Shown: positions 53,301 to 64,000, counted from the stretch's first letter. The stretch: 64,000 bases of DNA from Pseudeuparius sepicola (GCA_963920635.1 OY987305.1:3759153-3823152); one strand, 5' to 3'. A program made the numbers and translations. Notes: generated by a model not told the origin, from the sequence alone.

Positions 53301-56300
53301 GACAATTTTTGGAGGTTGCTTGGTAGCGGTCCGCAGCATAGAGACTGAAAAGAAAAAGATTGCAAAGTTGGCTGTGAAAAATGACAGAATGGAATGCTGG
53401 ATTTTGCAACAAAAATCTTCAGGTGCAATTTTGCAACGACATAATTTACAAGCGGTGTTAGGTACCGTTTTAGCAATTAATTTTTAATAATTGATGGGAC
53501 TGCCGCAACAGGCAAATTAAAACTTTATATTTATCGGTCGTGTCGTGTAATAGGTGTTATTTTATCGAGTGACACCAAAAAATGTGTCGTAATTTGGTTT
53601 CAATTCGTTGTAAATGCCAATACATCATTGCAGCTTCATCTCACATAGAAATCTGGCGTAGCTAACAAAGTTTTCCGTGTATTATTTTCCAGATAAAAAG
53701 AATAATTAAAAGTTCTGTTACTTGGAAAGTTATATGTAGCTTTTCCTAGATTCTGGGAAAGTTTGGCGAAACTAATTTTAATAAAATACAAGTGCGTTTA
53801 GACAACATAAAAACCCAAGGGGCTGTGGAATAAATGTAAAAGTTACAACTACAATTTTATATTATCTAATATACGTGACATAAAATATACCTAATCTTTC
53901 ATATGTGGGTCCATGGGAAATTTCACATCACTTTTACTTTAAATTAGACCTAGTTAATGAAATGATGCCAATTTCTGGTATCATACAGGGTGTCCGGTAG
54001 AATCTCGATAGTTACTGAAATTGTATTATGCCAATATCTCCCATAATAATCAATCTGCTGAACTGAAATTCGGCATTGCTGTGTTTTGGGGGATGGAGAA
54101 TAAGCTGAAAACGTCAATTTCTACGTATCTCACAGAGGACGCCCCCTGCGCTGTTTTGGGATCTTGCTTTTACTCGTAATTTTTTTCAGGTTATCTTTTT
54201 GGTCTTGCAGGTCCATCATTTTAGTGCAACTTTTCATTTGGCAACAAAAACGTACTCTTGTTTAATAATGATAGAATCAACCGTTTGCGTTGAAATTGGC
54301 AAAACGTGCCCCAAAACATCTATTATCTACAACATTCTAAACATAAAATTTTCACCTACCGCTTTTAAACGTTACAAATTAACCGTGCCCTTATGAAATG
54401 AGAAAAAAATTCCTATGAACAAAGTACCAAAAATTATTCACTTTCATCATTTGATAAAATATGGACATACTATTTCAAGAAAACCAATGATGTTTTGACC
54501 AATGTCCATTTGGCATTTTTTTCTTCATTTTGCATGTACAGTTGATCTGTAACATTTGAACGCGGTAGGCATGTAAAAATTGTATTCTCAATTCCAACGT
54601 AAACGATCGATTTTATCGTTATAACACAAGTATACACCTTTTTTTTCAAATGTAAAGATGCACTAAAATGATGGACCTGCAGGACTAAAAAGAGAACCTC
54701 AAGAAAAGTTACGAGTAAAAGCACGATCCTCTGTGAGACAGTAGAAATTGACATTTTCAGCTTATTTTCCATCCCAAGAAACATAGCAGTGCCAAATGTC
54801 AGTTCAGGAGTTTGATTATTTTGGGAGATATTGCCATAATTCAAATTAAAAAAAAGAACTACAACGCCCCGTACCTTAGTAACTATTGAGATTTGACTCA
54901 TAGTTAAAGCGCAATCATAATATTTTGACGTCCTCTACCCGCTCCCGCGAGATTGCCCCATAGTTACCGGACACCCTGCATATCCCATAAAATGTTTCAA
55001 CAATAAATTAGACCCAGTATGTTGAGAAAAAAGTAACTTGCCCCTAATGGCAAAATTGAATTCTTTGATACAAAACATATATAGTAAGGGCAGAATGTAA
55101 AGGCGAAGTCGGCCATAAAATCGAGAGAGATGGGCTATGATTTTCCTACCTGCTCTCCCTTATGTTTTGGAGGGAGAGGTTTGGCTTAAAGAACTGCAGG
55201 ACCAACTTTTTATTGCTCTGTCCTTGTCTGATACATTATGTTAATAAAGATAATATATTCAAATGGGAGTAGGCCTATAAAACAGGGCAGTAATTAAATA
55301 TTTGGTTTATTTTGGTGATAGACTTCCTGTAATAACAATGCAGCGTGAAGTATTCAGTGCCCAAAGTAGAAAATTAATATTAAATGTGGTGAAATATTTC
55401 CAAGAAAAAAAAAAGAGAACACATGAAAATTTATCGGTACTTCAATGTGCATGGGAGGCGTTACAGATTAGTACAAGGACCATTTCACGAATTAGGCAAG
55501 AAGGCATTAAACATATTAAAATGGTACACACTAAAAGTAAAGCAGCCCCGAAAACTAAAGATTTGACAGAATCGGATAAAGGAAAAATAAGAAGTTTGAT
55601 TCATTACATGACAACTAACAAGCAACACTTAACTAGGGAAAAAATATGCGAAGAACTGGAAAAAAGGGAATTTTGGATTTTGAATCTTGGATTTAAGTAC
55701 AAAATAAACAATGGAAGACAATACTTAATGGAAAAGCCAGATATAGCATCAAAAAGAGTTCTATTTCTACGACAATATACATCCAATTTATTTTCAAGCT
55801 GCCCTCTAGATGTAGTGTTTTTAGAGATATTGGACGTTGACATAGACCCAATTATTATTAATTTAAATGACGATTCATATTCGGATGGTAGTATTTTATA
55901 TTCTGACTAAAATTCATAACGAATTAAATGTATATTATTATTATTTATTTATTATGTATATACTGACTTCTGACTATGTAAAGTTTATTTTATATTGATA
56001 TTTAATTTGTAACTAAAAATATAAATATATATTTTTTGCCTAACCATTACAATAATTATTTAAATACCTAAGACCTACTTTCGACCTCCGTCCGTTCACA
56101 TCAGGTAGTAAAGCAATAATTTATTCTAGGCCGACCCTGCCTGCCTTAAACAATCAACTAGTAATACAAGACAAGTACTAGGTTTTCTATCTCTCTTCCT
56201 TTCATGAAAGGTGCTTAGCGAACTTTAAGACGTACGTCGAATACAAATTGGAGGAGGAGACATGAGTGTAATTGTGCGAGTGCAAGTAAAGCAATAGATA

Positions 56301-58825
56301 TAGCGCTCTCTCTTTGATGATTTATTGCCGATTTCGCCTTTATATTCTGCCCTTACTATACACAGGTTGTTTAGGTTATTTGGTATAACCCCTTGAAACC
56401 GAATTCACAGTATATACTTAATTAACTCAAACCTGTCCCGTTCCACTCATATGCTGATACAATAATGTGGATGTGGGTATCAGGTGGAAGTAATAGCATA
56501 GGTATTTTAAACCTAATTATGTGCTCATGAGTCTTTCGCGAAACTTATCAAGGTAGGCCCTGTGTACTTGACACTGAAACCAAAAATACGTGCCCGACAC
56601 ACTGTCAATTTGGTCTTTGAAGTGAGCTTACAATAAACTTCGTTACAAAATTAAATTCGATGCTGCTATGAAATTAAGCCTGTTTCTATGAACAATAGAA
56701 ATGATAGACCGGCGTTTTGATAATAATCATATGAATTAGTATTGCTTCGGGTAATTTTTATCATCTCGAGTAGCATTAAAACTTTCTCTCGGGAAATTCT
56801 GGCTAATAACTCGTTGAAAATTGAGAAGAAATTATTTATTAAGAAACTTGCTGTTTGGGGTCATGTAGAGGTAACCGGATGAAAATACCTACCTAATAAA
56901 CAAATTCCTCAATATTTAAATATGCAAAATTCATAAATATTCATTATTTGCATTGAAGTTGCTACATCAACAATTTATAGTATGCTTGCCTTTTTTTTAT
57001 AAATATTTGTTGTATTACATGCCTATGTGCATTTCAAAGAAAAATGCAAGACTGAGAGACTGTTTATTTGGCCATACGGCATGGCTATATGTATAACTTA
57101 TTACTTACGACATTCAAATCATTTGGGAATATACAGGGGGTTACTTATACGAAGTCCACCATTGCTGCTATACAGGGTGAGTCACATCTAAAGGCAGAGC
57201 CGAAAACACAAAGTAGAACTCGCTAAAATAAGCACACATGCTTAATAAACATTAGCTCAAAAGCGCTTGGTTCTCCATATACAGCGTGTTGAAATTTTCC
57301 CAAAAATAACATATTTTTTTAATTTCTTTCGAGCTCATTTAGGAATTCCAACCAAATTTGGTACACATTATGCATTGGACGGTTGCCATTTTGTGCAATA
57401 ATTTGACCCATTTCAGATGACCAGCGGCGTAGATACAAATAGTTACTGTAAATAATTGTAAAACAAAGTAGTACGGTCCTGTGCAAAACCAAAAATTTAG
57501 CCCATTCAATTTGGAACAAAAAGCGCCTATTGGTATTTTTTTATTTCTGGTACAGTTTATTCGTAATTTCGGATTTTTTAAACTAGTGCCAAGGTCATTA
57601 TGCTGGCATTTAAAATAAAATTATTTGTATCTACGCCGCTGCTCATCTGAACAGGGCCATATTATTGCACAAAATGACAATCCATAATATGTATCAAATT
57701 TTGTTGGAATTCCTAAACGGGCTCGAAAGAAATTAAAAAAATATATGTTATTTTTGGAAAAATTTCAACACGCTGTATATGGAGAACTAAGCGTTTTTGA
57801 GCTAATGTTTATTAAGCATATGTGCTAAAATTAGCGAATTCTACCTTGTGTTTTCGGCTCCACCTTTAGATGGAACTCACCCTGTATATAGGTATGGAAA
57901 AGATATAGAGTTGGTCGAATGGGAGAAGAATTTTTCATTGCTATTCTTTTCAGTGGATTGAAATGTGAATTGCGAATTATTTTTCCATGTATCCCAGGAT
58001 AAGTACAACAAAAGGTGTGAATAAAAAAAAGTTGCCAACAGATTTTTGGGACACCATGTACATATTTATTTTGTCCGTAGATTGTGCTTCTATTTGAACC
58101 TATATTAGGTTGTTTATTGCACTAACAGGAAAGACTTTCTGAACAAAATAAACGAATTAAAAATAACGTAGAAGTTGTTCAAAGCTGTTACTATTTTTTT
58201 ATTAATTAAATAAACCATATCTCCACCAAAATTTCTAAAAGCGCTAGTAGAGCATTCTGTCACATATTGAAAGCGTTAAGAATTATATTGCACGACATAT
58301 AAACTGTTGACATTTCACACCATAGTCTAACCTAAAAATTTTGAAGTAGGAGGATTAAAAATAATTGTTAATTTAGTTTTAAAAGATGCAATAAATCAAA
58401 AAGAATTTTATTTGCCCGCTTACTAAAAATCTAGCACTTTCAAGCGCCGTCTGTCAACGTCAACTGTTCAATGTTACTATTTTATGCCTCAAACGGGCTT
58501 TACACCTTACCCAACTAACCTAACCTCACTCTCCTACCTCCTGCGAGCAATCCTCTTCCACCCCCGCGTTCCACACCATTAATATCACCAAGTCTTGCTT
58601 CGCTTTCACCAATTCCGCCACCTCGGACACCCGCAGGCCCACCAGGTCCTTGCCGTCGACCTCCAGGAGACAATCTCCCTCCCTCACTCCCGAGAGGCTA
58701 GCCGGCGACACCGGGTCCACCCGGCTGACCCACGGGTACGGGTCCCATCGGCCCCGAGTCAAGTGGAACCCGAGGCAGTCTCCCGGCTTCTCGATGGAGA
58801 TCAGGCGGACCTCGTCGGTCGACAT
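50048..58825 (-). CDS. PDZ + RING + SINA/SIAH-like protein, probable E3 ubiquitin ligase
   Basis: Six exons on the minus strand (58,825-58,538; 53,344-53,120; 51,325-50,919; 50,868-50,723; 50,563-50,371; 50,315-50,048) join in phase to 1,527 nt (508 aa). Domains: PDZ 5-90 with carboxylate-binding loop CLGF at 17-20; SIAH-type RING at 123-157 with spacing C-x2-C-x10-C-x3-H-x2-C-x2-C-x6-C-x2-C; a 150-residue polar linker; a single zinc-finger-like C344-x5-C350-x11-H362-x3-C366; and a C-terminal region resembling the SINA substrate-binding (TRAF-like) fold. SIAH proteins have two adjacent fingers, so one seems lost. Known function of the family: RING binds an E2, the C-terminus binds substrates. 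From memory, a PDZ-bearing SINA-like gene exists in Drosophila (CG34375 group); not verified. An in-frame stop with no ATG in between precedes the start. Confidence 0.85.
50371..50563 (-). CDS. Exon 5: finger ligands and start of SINA-like fold
   Basis: 63 codons, SDIMTHFHECHSHLPLVQYF, KPSIQVPLKKLTDDRENCFV, MNLENDIYFIKTLATFKDSA. H362 and C366 complete the finger begun in exon 4. Acceptor TTTTTAG, donor AAAG|GTGGGT. Confidence 0.85.
50723..50868 (-). CDS. Exon 4: start of zinc finger
   Basis: 48 codons, SYESLDRQIDKGDDRQFRKS, LTNLKITRQEESALFYCPFD, SNCSSLAK. C344 and C350 are the first two ligands of a SIAH-type finger. Acceptor ATAATTTTAG, donor AAAG|GTATGC. Confidence 0.85.
50919..51325 (-). 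CDS. Exon 3: RING end and polar linker
   Basis: 135 codons plus two bases. Begins VYNALVDAFNLREDSTESRQ, the helix after the RING, then a serine- and lysine-rich linker (KVKSLSSNEIFHCETPPSVS, RSSSASRINRIKERT) likely disordered and phosphorylated (inference). Acceptor TCATTTTTAG, donor GG|GTGAGA. Confidence 0.88.
51326..53119 (-). other. Intron 2 of the PDZ-RING gene with one palindrome
   Basis: Holds repeated TTGGTACC words at 51,500-51,560, the phrase aaagggcttgaagaatagaa at 51,857 repeated with changes at 51,972, and the palindrome described at 52,006-52,372. No exon was seen. Confidence 0.45.
52006..52372. repeat. Near-perfect palindrome, arms of about 165 bp
   Basis: AAGCTTTTATTTAAATGCTC then TGAAAAGAAGAAAATAAACT at the left pairs with AGTTTATTTTCTTCTTTTCA then GAGCATTTAAATAAAAGCTT at the right. 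ACAACTGTATATGATATAAA pairs with TTTATATCATATACAGTTGT nearer the centre. Loop of about 40 bp. Confidence 0.75.
53120..53344 (-). CDS. Exon 2: SIAH-type RING finger
   Basis: 75 codons, phase 0 at both ends (CTTTTCAG acceptor, CAG|GTAACG donor). Core: LECPVCLDTISPPTYQCENG, HLICIRCRARSERCPVCRLR, then LNTGRSLVADQ. All eight zinc ligands are present. RSLVADQ followed by VYNALVDAF in the next exon is the typical end of a SIAH RING. Confidence 0.92.
53984..54979. mobile_element. 1-kb foldback, ACAGGGTGTCCGGTAG ends
   Basis: TACAGGGTGTCCGGTAGAAT at the left; CCGGACACCCTG with GTTA before it at the right. Arms pair with decay (CATTTTAGTGCAACTTTTCA at 54,227 with inverted GATGCACTAAAATGATGGAC at 54,657; AATATCTCCC with GGGAGATATT). 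It lies in intron 1 of the PDZ-RING gene. Confidence 0.65.
55082..56358 (+). mobile_element. IS630/mariner-like element, 1,277 bp, TA duplication
   Basis: Ends TAGTAAGGGCAGAATGTAAA and (reversed) TAGTAAGGGCAGAATATAAA with further pairing GGCGAAGTCGGC / GGCGAAATCGGC, flanked by TA on both sides. It contains one long open frame (55,338-55,910). The terminal repeats, TA target and the frame point to a Tc1/mariner-IS630-type element with an internal deletion. It lies in intron 1 of the PDZ-RING gene, on the opposite strand. Confidence 0.75.
55338..55910 (+). CDS. Deleted IS630/mariner-like transposase, intact 190-aa frame
   Basis: The first ATG at 55,338 gives MQREVFSAQSRKLILNVVKY. An N-terminal helix-turn-helix region follows (WEALQISTRTISRIRQEG), a basic hinge, then LTREKICEELEKREF and LGFKYKINNGRQYLMEKPDI ASKRVLFLRQY, the segment that normally precedes the first catalytic Asp. 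Here the frame jumps directly to the acidic C-terminal tail IDPIIINLNDDSYSDGS. The DDE core is therefore missing while the frame is kept open. It could bind the element ends without cutting; that is inference. The longer frame starting at 55,302 uses a non-ATG codon. Confidence 0.6.
   Translation: MQREVFSAQSRKLILNVVKYFQEKKKRTHENLSVLQCAWEALQISTRTISRIRQEGIKHIKMVHTKSKAAPKTKDLTESDKGKIRSLIHYMTTNKQHLTREKICEELEKREFWILNLGFKYKINNGRQYLMEKPDIASKRVLFLRQYTSNLFSSCPLDVVFLEILDVDIDPIIINLNDDSYSDGSILYSD
56359..57170. other. Intron 1 stretch, no feature recognised
   Basis: AT-rich sequence of intron 1 of the PDZ-RING gene. No repeat pair or coherent frame was seen. Confidence 0.4.
57171..57896. mobile_element. 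726-bp foldback, ACAGGGTGAGTCACATCTAA ends
   Basis: TACAGGGTGAGTCACATCTA at the left pairs with TAGATGGAACTCACCCTGTA at the right; arms continue (AGCCGAAAACACAAAGTAGAA / TTCTACCTTGTGTTTTCGGCT; TATACAGCGTGTTGAAATTT / AAATTTCAACACGCTGTATA). Flanked by TATA. Intron 1 of the PDZ-RING gene. Confidence 0.8.
58538..58825 (-). CDS. Exon 1: PDZ domain
   Basis: 96 codons from ATG 58,825, an entire PDZ domain in one GC-rich exon: VRLISIEKPGDCLGFHLTRG, then VSRVDPVSPASLSGVREGDC, LLEVDGKDLVGLRVSEVAEL, VILMVW. Donor GAG|GTAGGA, phase 0, matching the RING exon acceptor. An in-frame TAA lies 48 bases before the ATG. Confidence 0.85.
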
Positions 58826-58966
58826 GGCCCGGTGTAGTGGAGCGAGGAGACTGGCACTGTTTTCACCTTTATGTTAATGGCTGATCAAGGTTTCTGCAGT
58901 CGCTCGCCTTCGGCGACAAAAGGACGGTGCCATGGGTCGTCGTCGCCCGGGAGGCTGCACAGCGGC

Positions 58967-59306
58967 GGGTACAAGATTGGGAACGCGGAGGGTACAAGAT
59001 TGGGAACACGGAGGGTACAAGATTGGGAACACGGAGGGTACAAGATCTGGAGTACGGGGGATAGTACAAGATTTGGAGTACGGAGGAGAGTTCAATATTG
59101 GGAGTACGATGGATACAAGATTGAGAACGGGGGCTGTACAAGATTGGGAACACTGAGGGTACAAGATTGGGAGTATGGGGATAGTACAAGGTTCGGTGTA
59201 CGTGGGATACAAGATTGAGAGCAGGGGCTGTACAAGATTGAGGACGCGGAGGGTACAAAATTGGAAATAAGGGAAGTACAAGATTGGGAATACAGAGGGG
59301 AGTACA
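58967..59306. repeat. Minisatellite of 22-26-bp units upstream of the PDZ-RING gene
   Basis: About 14 units of GGTACAAGATTGGGAACACG and variants (GTACAAGATTTGGAGTACGG, ATACAAGATTGAGAGCAGG). Two further diverged units occur at 59,588-59,630. The array begins about 140 bp upstream of the gene's ATG, so it lies in its promoter or 5' UTR. The many open frames on both strands are a consequence of the repeat and not genes. Confidence 0.85.
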
Positions 59307-59794
59307 GTGTGTCCAATTTTCGATAGTTTTGCAGGGTATCTCGGTTATTTTTAGAGATAGGAATTTGCGGTTTTCGGGACACTGGGCTACCCCGTAAACC
59401 GAATTTTCATGGTGTCCTTATACAAGATGATTTTTTAAAATTTGCCATTTTCAGGCACCTGTTATACGCTAACTTGTTGAAATGGTAAAAATCGACCCTT
59501 ATAGATTTTTTCACGTAGAAATCAGCGGCGTACATGTTTTTTTTCTAGGAGGAAAGAATTTCAAAATATAACCTGTAAGAGTAGGTATATGTGCAAGATT
59601 GGGAGTACGGAAAGTACAATATTGAGAACAACAAGAAGTGGTTTAAATGACTTGGGAAGAAAGTACATAATTGCACGCAATTTTCTCATAGCACATGGGG
59701 TTTCAATTTGCTAGCCTGAGAAAAAATATTTGGGAGGAAGTGATTTCACATAATTTTCTTCATTATTATGCTATATGAGCGTTTGCAAAATTTT

Positions 59795-60580
59795 TCAGAT
59801 AAAATCACTTTAAACCGGAACACCCTCATAAAATTTTTATTTGTTATCCGATTTTGATCGAGTTTTAGGCATATTTTTATATAAATTCTGACAACGCCAC
59901 TAGATGGGGCATTTCTTAAAGCGGGTTTGTAAACATATTTCGTTAAAAAATATCGAAAAATTAAAATGCAATGATAGTCTTAATTTAACTACCTATTTTA
60001 CCTGCCTACTCACTTAAATCAAGTTGTATGGGTTTCTGCTGACAGTTGAAACTGTAACCTGCTTTATTACAAATAGATAATAGATATAGGTAGGTACCTA
60101 AAAAATGAAATTTAAATTTTTTCTACTAACTCAGTTCTATAAATTTTTCATACCTCATAATTTTTACATTAGGGTTTATGTACTTAGGAATGCCTATTGA
60201 CATTATACTATTATTCGTAATAAAGTAAGTTACAGATATAATTGTGCAACTTGATTTAAGCGAGTAGGCCGATAAATATGTACTTAAATCGCTATTTTCA
60301 TTGGTTCCTAGAGTTTTTATTGTTCCATATTTTTTAACAAAGTTTGGATGCCCAATCCAGTGGCGTAGTCAGAATTTTTATAAAAATATGCCAATACGAT
60401 TTGTTCAATTTTGACCCAAAAAATATATATCATACTTATACTCCTTGGTTTGTTTAAAATAAAATGTGCCTTTTTCCCTAAAGTACAGTTTTTGATATAC
60501 TATCGTTAACAGATCAAAATCGTATGATAAATACAAATTTTATGGGGGTGTTCCGTGTTCCGTTTTGAAGTGGGTCGCAC
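59795..60580. mobile_element. Foldback with nested inverted repeat
   Basis: CGGAACACCCTCATAAAATT (59,817) pairs with AATTTTATGGGGGTGTTCCG (60,537), and GGCATATTTTTATATAAATT CTGACAACGCCACT (59,868) with AGTGGCGTAGTCAGAATTTT TATAAAAATATGCC (60,359). Inside, CTACTCACTTAAATCAAGTTG (60,006) pairs with CAACTTGATTTAAGCGAGTAG (60,247), probably a separate 0.27-kb MITE. Confidence 0.65.
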
Positions 60581-60599
60581 TGAAGGTTTGAATGATACA

Positions 60600-63500
60600 A
60601 AAATTAATGTGTTTCAAATTTGACGTTTGGTAATTCAGTCCTTCTTCCTTAGAAAGTTATTATTTTTTCAGAAATCAAGTAGACTTTGACAGGAGCAAAA
60701 ACTTATTTTTGGTTTAAATAAAGTGCCATTATTGTGTCGCTCGCTATAGCCATTGGTTGCATAACCAACGAACGAACTCCACTTCAATTTTGTATCAATC
60801 TTTTAAAAAGCACATTTTCCTTCGTATTATCTTTTGCAGCCAATACGGAAAATTACTGAGAATAAGACAATATAGACGTTCCGGATTTTTCAAATTCCTA
60901 AATCTTCATTCTGAGTGTTACGTGTTATCAAGACGGGTTACACAATACACAATCCCAGTTTATTCAAATGAAAGCGCTTAATAAGCATAAGTAAACAGCT
61001 ACTTTCTTTACCCTAAAATGGCTGTCGTTTTCGGTCTCTAGAAAATAAGAATTTAGTTACTCATAAACACGATGGATGGTCCGAATGATCGATTTGTATA
61101 CGAACCAAACTTTGATCTCTGTGTTTTGATTTATCGCTGTTTTATGGACATAACAGAGAAGCTCATAAAACTGCCCGCTGTAGAACCGCTAATAAGAATA
61201 TAAAAGCAGTTTAATATGCGGACTATAAAATAAGCGGCATCTATAAAATATGTAGGAATGTACAGGGTGTTGCCATAAAGGTAAATAATTCAAGTGTAGT
61301 TTTGGTTTGGTCTTTTCTTGGGCGCTACGCCTTGTATATTTCATTTCTAGGGATGGAATAAGAATTTAATTAGCTGTGTTCCCCAGAAACAGAGAAGGGT
61401 AAGCAAGATGGTGGAATAATAGTTTTGGTTTTGAGCTCAATGAAACAATATTCCCAAGCTAGAAGGATAATGATAACGTCACTGTTTTTGTTTTGTGTGT
61501 TATCAATACAGATTAAATGGAACAAAAGAGCGTAGGTTTATCCCTTTAATAGTTAAACGACAAATACAGCGTGTTGTGTTCATAGATTAGATAGATAACA
61601 TAAACATAGGAATAACTGGTCGGGTACCAAAAATATCCTTGCAAACAATTTTTTTCTTCGATTTGCATAGTTTGGCGTTGCATCTAATTAGATGCTATTA
61701 AAACAGCAAATTATCAGGCATTGTGTAAATAGTTACGGAATGATTTCATGAAGGATGCGAAAGTATTTATTAAAACCTGTAATTATTTTAACCTTCTTAT
61801 AAACTAGCAGACAATTTTTCTGATTAGTCAACATTGAAGTTTGAGATTGTAGCATTTCTAAGGTTTATTAAATTTTAATCGTCCGTAAATAATGTTTGAA
61901 ATTGAATGGGAGATTCTATGAGGGAAAAAAGTCTAAATAACTTCGTTTCCAGAGAGCGGCGGGAAATAAAATATAGAACGTTATTAAATTTGCGTTTACG
62001 CAAGTTTGTTTTACCGGAATCAACGCAGCTCCAGTAAACCAATATGTGTTGAATCATATGTGGAAAAACTAGGACAAAAATTTTCTGACTACTAAAATAT
62101 GCATTGAACATTATATCTACCAAAGACCTGTATATGTGACGTGCGGGTTATTTGAAAAATAAGTAAACCAATTTTAATGGCATGTATTTTTGTTTCTGGT
62201 CACGCAAACATTTTAACCATTTTGCATATTTTCTGCAATCAGTTGTTGAATTTTTGAAAGCGAGTCTGATAGCCCAACCTGACTTTTAATAAAATTATTT
62301 AAAGCTTTCTCATATGGAATTTAAATCTATTTGTAATGCAAAGTGGCCTGAAAAGTTTCTAAATATTCAAATCAGCGATCGTCTGAGAATTTTCCAGCTT
62401 TTTCTCTTCAATTTCGTCGCCATGGAACTTCGAACATAAAAAATAATCGTATGGTCACGTTTTTCATTGTTCACCAAATTCATTGTTCAGTCTTTCATAT
62501 TCTACGACATCGGTATCAGCTTAGATAATGTTAAAATTAAACACTGAAGTTTGTAAAGACCAGATGCCGCATAATCGGACACCCCGACACTTGTAAGGGC
62601 AAATGAAGTGTTTCTCCTTGTAATCGATAGGCACTTTACCGTTTCTATGGTGTTAATTAAAAAACCATTGCCTCAAGTAGGCTGTTTGGTGTTTTGTTTT
62701 TATTTGACGCAATTTGCAAAACATATTCCATGGCCCACTTACTATAAAATGTTTAAGCAGTCCAGATATTTTTGTTTTACTGTTTGGGTGTTTCTGTAGC
62801 TACTTGCAGTTATTCGTTACGGACATGCTAATTATTTAAAAATAAACGTTGCCACATGCATTTTTATTAATATTAAGTATCTCGAGAACGATCAGATTTA
62901 TGTCGCTGGAATAAGGCTGTGCGGGTTTTTTAATTTAACGGTATAGTTTTATGTGAGAAATCTTGAAAGAACAGAAAATTCTTATGTTTCGAATTTAATA
63001 TAACTGAAATTGTTTGCCAATGCTGAGAATTATGACATTTTAAAGGAGAACAAGGCAGACGACGAAGAATTAATATGTTTTTAGGCCTACCTGAGACAGC
63101 CTGTACCAGGTGTGACCTTCACCCACATAGATTTACGAGTACCTATATTATGAACAAAAGGATGTGCAGGATAGAAGCAATTAATGGCAACTATCAATGA
63201 AATGAAGGGCAAACAAAAAACAACAGCAATCTTTTAGAATGTTTTTATTACGTACAATTGCATAACATGTGTATTTTCACAAAAAATCACGGGCATTAGC
63301 TCCCCCAAAAAACAAAAATAAGTCGTAATCTCATTAAGTAAATAAATCAATTTTCTAAAAGTTATCCTACAATCTAAGCACACATTTTAGAGAACAATCG
63401 CTAAAATTTGCATTGTTTTCGTAAACATATTAACAATGATCAATTTTGTTTATCAATGCTGACATTATCGTTAAAAAAATAGAGAAACGTTCATCTTTTA

Positions 63501-64000
63501 GCGTTCAAAATCGTGAACGTTGATACATACAAAACAATACTCTTGGCAAAACTGATATTTTGGACTTGAGGTCAAGGACCCTGTATGAATTTCGACCAGG
63601 CTAAGAATTGCAAATAACCAATTTCTCCTTGAATGAATATAGCGTTTTCTAGTTTTTTTACACCTGCCGGTATTTTTAACACTTTCCTGATAATTCGACT
63701 TTACACCGAAACAATCGCATTCCTTTCAGGTTTCGAACTAGAAATCCTCGAATTACGAAATATCGGAAAAGCCGCGCAATTGATAAATTAAAACGATACA
63801 AGATTATATTAGAAGAGCAAACAGTACTCTTCGTAGATGGCCATGAAAAAAAAAACAAATTAACCGCGAGACGTCATTGAATTTGTCGATATCGAAATTT
63901 TACCATATAAAAACTTTATCAAACAAGGTGGCTATAAAGAAATTATCTTGTTTTCCAGGGCCTTCTTGGCATGACTTCTCTGTATATTGACATTATTCCT
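60600..64000. other. No gene recognised
   Basis: AT-rich with only short frames (up to 82 codons) lacking motifs. A solitary TACAGGGTGTTGCCATAAAG end lies at 61,261 without a partner. This is probably upstream intergenic sequence of the PDZ-RING gene. Confidence 0.5.

Noticed and set aside
58871..59382. Overlapping open frames of 74-135 codons on both strands
   Set aside because: They arise from the 22-26-bp minisatellite, which is open in several frames; the peptides are simple repeats (NLVPSVFPILYPP type) with no independent support.

Overview
This is an AT-rich insect nuclear window. The evidence is four spliced insect-type protein genes with long, transposon-filled introns, conserved GT/AG splice sites and consistent codon phases. 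No rRNA, tRNA, CRISPR array or prokaryotic operon was found. The order of insect cannot be fixed from the sequence alone. Exon models below come from hand translation of both strands and matching phases across junctions; gene names come from recognising family motifs, not from a search.

Layout. (1) 1-3,500: transposon debris (hAT-type ends, a truncated copy of an element that is complete at 16.2 kb, and a LINE reverse-transcriptase fragment). (2) 3,504-6,989, plus strand: the last exons of staufen (dsRNA-binding domains and C-terminus); earlier exons lie off the left edge. One intron holds a dead pogo/Tigger transposase and a jockey-type LINE tail. (3) 7.5-9.9 kb: a 2.3-kb foldback element just beyond staufen. 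(4) 13,742-14,161, plus strand: Jupiter (HN1/JPT family), with an intron in its 5' UTR. (5) 47,238-19,195, minus strand: a complete 8-exon Sap47 gene (synapse-associated BSD-domain protein, 379 aa) stretched over 28 kb by repeats. (6) 58,825-50,048, minus strand: a complete 6-exon gene for a 508-aa PDZ + RING + SINA/SIAH-like protein, a probable E3 ubiquitin ligase. (7) 58.9-64 kb: a minisatellite directly upstream of that gene, a foldback element, then sequence without a recognisable gene.

The genes are not an operon and show no shared pathway. Staufen binds structured RNA, Jupiter belongs to a microtubule-associated family, Sap47 is synaptic, and the last is a ubiquitin ligase candidate.

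The striking property is the density of inverted-repeat (foldback) elements. About fifteen separate hairpin-forming elements lie here, many with ACAGGGTG-type ends next to TA/TATA. Most lie inside Sap47 introns, so they would be transcribed as long double-stranded hairpins. The best candidates for something new are: the 30-bp satellite foldback at 24.27-24.90 kb, whose units are each two small palindromes; a 1,277-bp IS630/mariner-like element with an open 190-aa reading frame that has lost its catalytic core; two copies of one internally deleted hAT element in opposite orientation flanking Sap47 exon 2; and a family of P-like foldbacks with THAP zinc-finger starts. I found no clearly new gene system.
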